Shown piece after piece: positions 58,080 to 64,000 of a stretch of 64,000 nucleotides of DNA; the stretch's first letter is position 1, and each line of letters begins with the position of its first letter. The notes beneath the pieces are model-generated. The model did not search any database and had not been told where the DNA came from. It saw only the letters and a list, made by a program, of their open reading frames with translations. Source of the stretch: Luteimonas_C sp035250245 (GTDB taxonomy: Bacteria > Pseudomonadota > Gammaproteobacteria > Xanthomonadales > Xanthomonadaceae); contig DATFFH010000031.1 in NCBI GenBank assembly GCA_035250245.1, forward strand, positions 1 through 64,000, read 5' to 3'. A program made the position numbers and the translations under genes.

Positions 58080-58405
58080 ACGCGTGGCTGTTCGCCGCGG
58101 GCCTTACCTTGTCCGGTTGGGCCGCGCTTTCGCATGCGATGCCGCGCCATCATCAGGAAGCGTTCGGCAATGCGCCGGCCGTGCAGCGGCTGCGCCTGCA
58201 TCGCATCGCAGGATGGCTGGCACTGGCGTGTTCGTTCGCGGTTTGCGTGGTCGCGATGGGTTGGGAATTCGGCCCGGTGATGTGGGCCGTCCTGCTGAGC
58301 GTCGGCGCGGTAGCCTGGGTGCTGTGCCGCAATGCCGATCCGCGGGGCGCGCGTTGGCTAGGTTGGCTGGCGCCGTTGCCGGGCTTGGTCCTGCTAGCCT
58401 TTTGA
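58076..58405 (+). CDS. DUF3325 membrane protein
   Basis: A 109-aa protein with three hydrophobic helices; MPRHHQEAFG and the closing LGWLAPLPGLVLLAF fit DUF3325. ATG overlaps the PepSY gene stop (ATGA). Completes the DUF3649-PepSY-DUF3325 set. Confidence 0.8.
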   Translation: MNAWLFAAGLTLSGWAALSHAMPRHHQEAFGNAPAVQRLRLHRIAGWLALACSFAVCVVAMGWEFGPVMWAVLLSVGAVAWVLCRNADPRGARWLGWLAPLPGLVLLAF

Positions 58406-58420
58406 GGGCTTTCGCTCTTC

Positions 58421-58512
58421 GTAGGAGCGGCTTCAGCCGCGAGCTCTTTCTCTCAAAACCGCTGTGATGCCGCGATTTTGAAGGGAAAGCTCGCGGCTGA
58501 AGCCGCTCCTAC
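58421..58512. repeat. GTAG-REP inverted pair, family B
   Basis: GTAGGAGCGGCTTCAGCCGC and its inverted copy, 15 bp after the DUF3325 stop. Confidence 0.9.
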
Positions 58513-58578
58513 GAAAAGCGCCAACAGAGGCAGGAAACGGCGATTGGGCGCACAATAACGGTTTGGAAGCCCAAGCCG

Positions 58579-60390
58579 ATGCCGCCCACCGATCCCGCCC
58601 CGCTGCGTTTCGCCGATCTCGGCCTGGCCGAGCCCGTCATGGCGGCCGTGGCCGAAGTGGGCTACGAATCGCCGTCGCCGATCCAGGCCGCCACCATTCC
58701 GGCCCTGCTGCAAGGCCGCGACGTGCTGGGCCAGGCGCAGACCGGCACCGGCAAGACCGCAGCGTTCGCGCTGCCCATCCTGTCGCGCCTCGATCTGACC
58801 CGGACCAAGCCGCAATGCCTGGTGCTGGCGCCCACGCGCGAACTCGCGATCCAGGTGGCAGAAGCCTTCCAACGCTACGCCGCACGCATTCCCGGCTTCC
58901 ATGTGCTGCCGATCTACGGCGGCCAGAGCTACGGCCCGCAGTTGGCGGCGCTGCGTCGCGGTGTGCACGTGGTGGTCGGCACGCCGGGGCGGGTGATCGA
59001 CCATCTGCAGCGCGGTTCGCTGGATCTGTCGCAACTGGAATGGCTGGTGCTGGACGAAGCGGACGAGATGCTGCGGATGGGCTTCATCGACGACGTCGAA
59101 ACGGTGCTGAAAAGCACGCCGGAATCGCGCCGCGTCGCGCTGTTCTCGGCGACCATGCCGGTGCAGATCCGGCGCATCGCGCAGACCTATCTGCGCGATC
59201 CGGCCGAAGTCACCATCGCCGCGAAGACGACCACCGCCACCAACATCCGCCAGCGCTACTGGTTCGTCAGCGGCCTGCACAAGCTGGATGCGCTGACCCG
59301 GATTCTGGAAGCCGAGCCGTTCGACGCGATGATCGTGTTCGCGCGGACCAAATCCGGCACCGAGGAATTGGCCGAAAAGCTGCAGGCGCGCGGCCTTGCC
59401 GCGGCCGCGATCAACGGCGACATCCAGCAGGCGCAGCGCGAACGCACCATCCAGCAGCTGAAGGAAGGCAAGCTGGACGTGCTGGTCGCCACCGATGTCG
59501 CGGCGCGCGGCCTGGACGTGGAGCGGATCAGCCACGTGCTGAATTACGACATTCCCTACGACACCGAAAGCTACGTCCACCGCATCGGCCGCACGGGCCG
59601 GGCCGGCCGCAGCGGCGAGGCGATCCTGTTCGTCACGCCGCGCGAGAAGGGCATGCTGCGCGCGATCGAGCGCGCCACGCGCCAGCCGATCCAGGAAATG
59701 CAGTTGCCCAGCGTCGATGCGGTGAACGACAAACGCGTCGCGAAGTTCCTGGGCCGCATCACCGAGACGTTGGAAGCGGGCGAATTAGATCTGTACCGCG
59801 ATCTGGTCCAGCGCTACGAGAACGAACACGACGTCCCGGCCGTAGAAGTCGCCGCTGCGTTGGCCAAGCTGCTGCAGGGCAAGACGCCGCTGCTGCTCGC
59901 GCCCGAGCGGGCGCGGGAATTGCGGGAAACCGAACGTCCGGCGCGAGCGGAGCGGGAACGGCCGACGCGCAGCGAACGTCCGGTTCGCGAAGAACGCGCA
60001 CCGCGCCCGCGCATCGAAAAACCACCGCGCGGCGCACCGGAACCGGGCATGGAGACCTACCGGATCGAAGTCGGCCACGCGCACGGCGTCAAGCCGGGCA
60101 ACATCGTCGGCGCGATCGCGAACGAGGCCGATCTGGAAGCCAAGTACATCGGCCGGATCGACATCCACGAAGACCATTCCGTGCTCGATCTTCCCGAAGG
60201 CATGCCGCGCGATCTGCTGATGCATCTGAAGAAAGTGCGCGTGGCCGGGCAGGCGCTGCGGCTGCATCGGGTCGGCGACGCCGACGATGGCCCGTCGCTG
60301 CCGCCGCATGGCAAGCCGCGCCCGCCGAAAGCGGCGCACCGGAAAGGCCCCGCAGCGGCCAAGCCGCGAAATTTCAAGCCGAAACGCTGA
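58579..60390 (+). CDS. deaD: DEAD-box ATP-dependent RNA helicase, DeaD/CsdA type
   Basis: A 603-aa helicase. Q motif region YESPSPIQAATIPALLQGRD, Walker A AQTGTGKT (53-60), DEAD in VLDEADEMLRMGF, SAT in FSATMP, and HRIGRTGRAGR in motif VI. A long Arg/Glu/Pro-rich linker (about 440-485) precedes the DbpA-type RNA-binding domain (ETYRIEVGHAHGVKPGNIVGAIANEADL) and a basic tail. Such enzymes help ribosome assembly and RNA decay in the cold. Confidence 0.94.
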   Translation: MPPTDPAPLRFADLGLAEPVMAAVAEVGYESPSPIQAATIPALLQGRDVLGQAQTGTGKTAAFALPILSRLDLTRTKPQCLVLAPTRELAIQVAEAFQRYAARIPGFHVLPIYGGQSYGPQLAALRRGVHVVVGTPGRVIDHLQRGSLDLSQLEWLVLDEADEMLRMGFIDDVETVLKSTPESRRVALFSATMPVQIRRIAQTYLRDPAEVTIAAKTTTATNIRQRYWFVSGLHKLDALTRILEAEPFDAMIVFARTKSGTEELAEKLQARGLAAAAINGDIQQAQRERTIQQLKEGKLDVLVATDVAARGLDVERISHVLNYDIPYDTESYVHRIGRTGRAGRSGEAILFVTPREKGMLRAIERATRQPIQEMQLPSVDAVNDKRVAKFLGRITETLEAGELDLYRDLVQRYENEHDVPAVEVAAALAKLLQGKTPLLLAPERARELRETERPARAERERPTRSERPVREERAPRPRIEKPPRGAPEPGMETYRIEVGHAHGVKPGNIVGAIANEADLEAKYIGRIDIHEDHSVLDLPEGMPRDLLMHLKKVRVAGQALRLHRVGDADDGPSLPPHGKPRPPKAAHRKGPAAAKPRNFKPKR

Positions 60391-60409
60391 ACCTCATCGA
60401 GAGTTTCCA

Positions 60410-60994
60410 ATGAAGACGTTGACGGGATTGATGCTGCTGGCGCTGTCCACGTCACCCGCCTTCGCGGCGGAAAAATTCCGCGAATGCGATGTGTCCGCCT
60501 GGCGGCACGTCTTCACCAGCGATCCGCAGGGAAAAGACGCCGGCGGCAACCGTCAAGCGCTGATCTATGCATTGCGCCGCGGCAGTCCGCTGCGGGTGGG
60601 TTGGGGAGAGGCGGATGCCGACGGCAAATGGAAAGTCGAGGAATTCGCCGACGCGCGATTCACCAATTTGATGGGCGGACGCGACGTGGTCGCGCAGCTC
60701 GACGGCGCGATGATCCAGACCAACTACACCGACGCCGCCAAGGCCGGCTTGCGCGATCCGGCGATGAGCTGGCATGCGTTGGCTTCCACCGACGGCCGGC
60801 TGGAAGCGATCATGGTGGAAACCGCGACCGGCAAGGTCGCGCGCAAGCTGGTGCAGCGCACGCATTTCCACTGGTACGCGTTCGCGCCGGACCCCGGATG
60901 CGATGCGCGGCCGACGGTCGACAGCGCGCCGCGCGGGCGGATGAACGAGTTGATCTTCGACAGCCGCAAGGCTGAGCCGGCGAAAAAACCGTAA
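60410..60994 (+). CDS. exported protein of unknown function
   Basis: A 194-aa protein with signal peptide (MKTLTGLMLLALSTSPAFAAE). The mature part has conserved-looking elements (RECDVSAWRHVFTSD, LRRGSPLRVGWGEADADGKW, RTHFHWYAFAPDPGCD) and two Cys that could pair. I do not recognise a family. It follows the helicase gene by 19 bp. Confidence 0.72.
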   Translation: MKTLTGLMLLALSTSPAFAAEKFRECDVSAWRHVFTSDPQGKDAGGNRQALIYALRRGSPLRVGWGEADADGKWKVEEFADARFTNLMGGRDVVAQLDGAMIQTNYTDAAKAGLRDPAMSWHALASTDGRLEAIMVETATGKVARKLVQRTHFHWYAFAPDPGCDARPTVDSAPRGRMNELIFDSRKAEPAKKP

Positions 60995-61003
60995 TCGGCG
61001 AAC

Positions 61004-61075
61004 GTAGAGTCGAGCCTGCTCGACTGCTCTTGCCTTGCTTTTGGGCGAAAGGCAGTCGAGCAAGCTCGACTCTAC
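61004..61075. repeat. GTAG-REP inverted pair, family A
   Basis: GTAGAGTCGAGCCTGCTCGA and its inverted copy between convergent genes. Confidence 0.9.
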
Positions 61076-61083
61076 AGAAGCGC

Positions 61084-61791
61084 TTAGCGCACGCTCACCG
61101 CGATCGCCTCGTCCCGGTACAGGGTAGGGAAGAACTTCTTCAGCGCCACTACCTTCGGCGCGTCGTTGTAGACGATGTAGGGATCGTTCGGATGCAACCG
61201 GGCGTAATCCTGGTGATAGGCCTCGGCTGGATAGAAAGCCTTCAACGGAGCCAGTTGGGTGACGATCGGCGCGGGAAATGTTTTCGCTGCGTCGAGCTGC
61301 GCGATGTAGGCCTTGGCCACCCGCTGCTGGTCGGCGTTGCCGTAGAAGATGGCCGAGCGGTATTGCGGGCCGCGATCCGGACCCTGACGGTTGAGCTGAG
61401 TCGGATCGTGCGCCACCGAGAAAAAGACTTTCAGCAATTGGCCGTAACTGATCTGCGACGGGTCGTAGACCACCTTCACCGACTCGGCGTGCGCGGTGCG
61501 GCCGGAGCTGACGTCGTAGTACTTGGCTTCGTCCGCGTCGCCGCCGGAATAGCCCGACGACACTTGCTTCACGCCTTTGACGTGCTCGAACACGGCTTCG
61601 ACCCCCCAGAAGCAGCCGCCGGCGAATATCGCGGTGGCGCTGCCTTTGGCGGGAGCCAGCGGCGTGTCGGTTTTAGGATCGGGCAGGGCGGCCGGCTTGC
61701 TGCTGGCGACGCCTGCGTTGCAAGCCAGCAGACCAGCGGCGAGCGAGGCGGTCAGTGCGACGCGGAGGAAAATAGAGGCGGGGGAAGTCAT
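61084..61791 (-). CDS. msrA: peptide methionine (S)-S-oxide reductase, lipoprotein
   Basis: A 235-aa MsrA with a lipoprotein-type signal (GLLAC, Cys24) and active site AGGCFWGVE with Cys60. Further conserved parts are GYSGGDADEAKYYDVSSGRTAHAE and HPNDPYIVYND. Repairs oxidised Met on the periplasmic side. Downstream of and 22 bp from the exported msrB, so probably one operon. Confidence 0.93.
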   Translation of the reverse strand: MTSPASIFLRVALTASLAAGLLACNAGVASSKPAALPDPKTDTPLAPAKGSATAIFAGGCFWGVEAVFEHVKGVKQVSSGYSGGDADEAKYYDVSSGRTAHAESVKVVYDPSQISYGQLLKVFFSVAHDPTQLNRQGPDRGPQYRSAIFYGNADQQRVAKAYIAQLDAAKTFPAPIVTQLAPLKAFYPAEAYHQDYARLHPNDPYIVYNDAPKVVALKKFFPTLYRDEAIAVSVR

Positions 61792-61813
61792 GGTGCGGCT
61801 CCAGTAAAGAGGA

Positions 61814-62404
61814 TCAAGCGGCCTTGGCGAACTTCATCGCCACCGAATTCATGCAGTAACGCAGACCGGTGGGACGCGGGCCGTCGTCGAACACATGGCC
61901 CAGGTGCGCGTCGCAGCGCATGCAGGAAACGCCGGTGCGGACCATGCCGTAGGAACGGTCCTCGTACTCGCGCACGTTCTCGCGCGCGATCGGCTGCCAG
62001 AAGCTGGGCCAGCCGGTGCCGGATTCGAATTTCGTCGCCGAATCGAACAGCGCGGTGCCGCAGCAGATGCAGCGGAACACGCCCTTGTCGTGCACCTTCA
62101 ACAGCGATCCGGTGTAGGCGCGCTCGGTGCCTTCCTGGCGGGTGACTACGAACGAATCGGGCGACAGCTGCTTGCGCCATTCGGCTTCCGTTTTCACGAC
62201 TTTCGGCACGGTGACCGTGCGCAGACGCTTGCCGTCGTCGGAAAATTCGACCAGCGTCACCGGGCCGCTCGGCGCCTTCGCCGGAGAGGCCGCCGCCGGA
62301 CTCTGCTTGCCGCAGCCGAAGATCAACCCGGCCGTGGCCAAGGTCGAAGCGGTGACGAAACCACGGCGGGTCAGCGAGGCCGAAATTAGGGAAGATCGAT
62401 TCAT
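61814..62404 (-). CDS. msrB: peptide methionine (R)-S-oxide reductase, exported
   Basis: A 196-aa MsrB. Zinc site Cys pairs CICC (112, 115) and CMRC (161, 164), catalytic Cys184 in RYCMNS, and the motif FESGTGWPSFW. The N-terminus has twin arginines (TRRGFVTAS) followed by a hydrophobic stretch and a lipobox-like LIFGC (Cys31), pointing to Tat export as a lipoprotein. First gene of the msrB-msrA pair. Confidence 0.93.
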   Translation of the reverse strand: MNRSSLISASLTRRGFVTASTLATAGLIFGCGKQSPAAASPAKAPSGPVTLVEFSDDGKRLRTVTVPKVVKTEAEWRKQLSPDSFVVTRQEGTERAYTGSLLKVHDKGVFRCICCGTALFDSATKFESGTGWPSFWQPIARENVREYEDRSYGMVRTGVSCMRCDAHLGHVFDDGPRPTGLRYCMNSVAMKFAKAA

Positions 62405-62636
62405 GGAACGCTCCTGGCGTTGTTCGAGGTTCCGCAGATACGTAGGGCCGCGGCGGACGGATGCGGTTTCCGGATCGCCTGCTCCCAACAACGAGGATGG
62501 GATAGGGCCAATCGGTGCGGATCGGTGCCGGTTCCGGCCCGCATCCTAAGCAGCGATTCAGTTCGGTCCGCCGAATCCGCTTTCAAGGCCGATTTTGGGC
62601 CTGCGTCCGTGAATGCAATGGGTGTAGGCTGCAGGC

Positions 62637-63503
62637 ATGGCCCTGCAGACCCTTCTCCGCAACGACTCGCTGGCGGTGCTCGATTACCGTTGCAGCGCGG
62701 GCCCGCAGGATCGGCCCTACGTCGAAGCGCACGGCAGCCATTCGGTGTCCTTCGTGCGCCAGGGCAGTTTCGGCCTGCGTTCGCGCGGCCGCGCCCACGA
62801 GCTGGTGGCGGGCGCCGTGCTGATCGGGCATCCGGGCGACGAATTCATGTGCACCCACGAGCACCATGCCTGCGGCGACGAGTGCTTGTCCTTCCACTTC
62901 GCGCCGGCTTTGGTCGAAAGCCTAGGCGACGGCCGTGCGATCTGGCAGTTGGGTTGCCTGCCGCCGTTGCCCGAGCTGATGGTCTGGGGCGAGCTGGCGC
63001 AGAGCGTCGCCGACGGCGATAGCGACATCGGCTTGGACGAAGCGGCGCTGGCCTTCGCAGCGCGGTTCGTGGACCTGGCTTCCGGCCAGACGCGTGAGCG
63101 CTGGCGCTCGCGTTCCGCGCAGGCGCGCAGCCGCGATCGCCGCCGTGCGGTGGAAACGGCGATGTGGCTGGATGCGCACTGCGCGCAGGAGATCGATCTC
63201 GAACGCACCGCCGCCGTCGCCGGTCTGAGTCCGTTCCACTTCCTGCGTCTGTTCGCCGATGTCACCGGCGTGACGCCGCACCAATACCTGGTGCGCGCCC
63301 GGCTGCGCCGAGCGGCGAAACTGCTGGCCGACGATGGCCGTGCGATCACCGACGTGGCTTTGGAAGCCGGTTTCGCCGACCTGTCCAATTTCGTGCGCAC
63401 GTTCCATCGCGCCGCGGGCGCCTCGCCGCGCCGCTTCCGCCAGGCCGCGAAGGGCGACCGCAAGATTCTCCAAGAACGCCTGACCGCCGTTGCGCGAGCA
63501 TGA
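62637..63503 (+). CDS. AraC-family transcriptional regulator
   Basis: A 288-aa regulator with cupin-like N-terminal sensor (SHSVSFVRQGSFGLRSRGRAHELVAGAVLIGHPGDEF) and C-terminal double helix-turn-helix: IDLERTAAVAGLSPFHFLRLFADVTGVTPHQYL and ITDVALEAGFADLSNFVRTFHRAAGASP. The sensor is rich in Cys and His (FMCTHEHHACGDECLSFHF), which may bind metal or react with electrophiles. Followed 22 bp later by a VOC protein gene, its likely target. Confidence 0.92.
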   Translation: MALQTLLRNDSLAVLDYRCSAGPQDRPYVEAHGSHSVSFVRQGSFGLRSRGRAHELVAGAVLIGHPGDEFMCTHEHHACGDECLSFHFAPALVESLGDGRAIWQLGCLPPLPELMVWGELAQSVADGDSDIGLDEAALAFAARFVDLASGQTRERWRSRSAQARSRDRRRAVETAMWLDAHCAQEIDLERTAAVAGLSPFHFLRLFADVTGVTPHQYLVRARLRRAAKLLADDGRAITDVALEAGFADLSNFVRTFHRAAGASPRRFRQAAKGDRKILQERLTAVARA

Positions 63504-63525
63504 GGCTTCCATCCAGGAGGCAGCC

Positions 63526-63876
63526 ATGTACGACCACATCGGTTTGAAAGTGAAGGATTTCGACGTCAGCGCCCGCTTCTATAAAGCAGCGTTGGCGCCG
63601 CTGGGTCACGAGATCGATAGTTCCGGCACCGGATTCGGCCCGCCCGGAGAACCCGGTCTCTGGCTCTACGGCGGCGCCCGCGCCAAAGGCAGCACCCATC
63701 TGGCCTTCCGCGCGGCTGACCGGAAAGCGGTGGACCGCTTCCATCAGGCGGGATTGAAGGCCGGCGGCCAGGACAACGGCAAGCCGGGTTTGCGCACCGA
63801 CTACAGTCCCAATTATTACGCCGCTTTCCTGCTCGATCCCGACGGCAACAACGTCGAAGCCGTGTTCATGGAATAA
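63526..63876 (+). CDS. VOC (glyoxalase/bleomycin resistance) family protein
   Basis: A 116-aa single VOC module: MYDHIGLKVKDFDVSARFYKAALAPLGHEI and the end NYYAAFLLDPDGNNVEAVFME with the metal-ligand Glu. The His in the first strand and the terminal Glu are kept. AGGAGG is 5 bases before ATG 63526. Substrate unknown; many such proteins are induced by an AraC partner. Confidence 0.92.
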   Translation: MYDHIGLKVKDFDVSARFYKAALAPLGHEIDSSGTGFGPPGEPGLWLYGGARAKGSTHLAFRAADRKAVDRFHQAGLKAGGQDNGKPGLRTDYSPNYYAAFLLDPDGNNVEAVFME

Positions 63877-63900
63877 CGGCTCGCGCTTCGGTCGGCTTTT

Positions 63901-63985
63901 GTAGAGTCGAGCCTGCTCGACTGCTTTCCGCGCGGCGATAACGCTTCCTGTCGAAGGAAGAGCAGTCGAGCAGGCTCGACTCTAC
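63901..63985. repeat. GTAG-REP inverted pair, family A
   Basis: GTAGAGTCGAGCCTGCTCGA and its inverted copy close to the right edge of the window. Confidence 0.9.
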
Positions 63986-64000
63986 AAAGCCGCCGTCCGC

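Noticed and set aside
58563..60413. 616-codon frame overlapping deaD in another phase
   Set aside because: The deaD frame carries all helicase motifs; this one has none.
2241..63985. Repeated palindromes considered as a CRISPR array
   Set aside because: They are dispersed inverted pairs in intergenic gaps, not tandem direct repeats with uniform spacers, and no cas genes are present.
1..64000. tRNA, rRNA, insertion sequence and integrase genes
   Set aside because: I looked for conserved tRNA ends, transposase or integrase motifs and found none; the AT-rich island at 27.7-29.5 kb has no visible mobility gene or flanking att repeat.

Overview
This is a GC-rich chromosomal window that looks like a member of the Xanthomonadaceae/Lysobacteraceae (Lysobacter-type Gammaproteobacteria). 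The evidence is the gene content (E. coli-type purF behind a SPOR-domain gene, lpxH beside gltX, TorF-like porin, hutF-type histidine degradation), the many GTAG-type REP palindromes known from Stenotrophomonas and relatives, and a putative XVIPCD-type type IV secretion effector. I see no rRNA, tRNA, CRISPR array, insertion sequence or phage genes. The first gene is cut by the left edge.

Layout. 1-6.2 kb: housekeeping genes (SPOR protein, purF, DUF455 ferritin-like protein, lpxH, gltX, zur). 6.3-11.2 kb: an MFS exporter with its MarR regulator, then a histidine-rich, ZnuD-like TonB receptor divergent from a MerC-like membrane protein, with a Zur-like site between them, then the small ribosomal protein THX. 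11.4-24.1 kb: dipeptidase, hutI/hutF, an EF-hand protein, a lipoprotein phosphodiesterase, an NTF2-like protein, an Ada-AlkA fusion overlapping ogt, a ThuA-like protein and hutU. 24.1-27.0 kb: a REP-filled gap, a PNGase A-like exported protein and an SRPBCC protein. 27.2-30.0 kb: an AT-richer island with a three-gene operon that reads as coiled-coil membrane protein, lipoprotein immunity protein and HExxH/XVIPCD effector. 30.1-43.9 kb: a mixture of redox, transport, GNAT, GST and exported proteins. 44.0-49.2 kb: a tightly overlapping four-gene operon for exported proteases (S1 serine protease, S8 lipoprotein, proline-rich lipoprotein, metzincin lipoprotein). 49.5-53.7 kb: a heme-motif lipoprotein and an arsenic operon (arsR, thioredoxin-type arsC, aqpS, glutaredoxin-type arsC, arsH). 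54-64 kb: ECF sigma factor, DUF3649/PepSY/DUF3325 iron-uptake-like operon, deaD helicase, exported msrB-msrA, AraC regulator and a VOC protein.

Three things stand out. First, the effector-immunity cassette at 27.2-30.0 kb, whose toxin half has clearly different base composition from its secretion-signal half. Second, the protease operon at 44-49 kb, which combines three catalytic classes of exported protease and which I do not recognise as a described system. Third, about 25 loci of GTAG-type palindromes in several sequence families. Some of these supply stop codons, one pair sits inside a coding sequence, and one pair encloses another.
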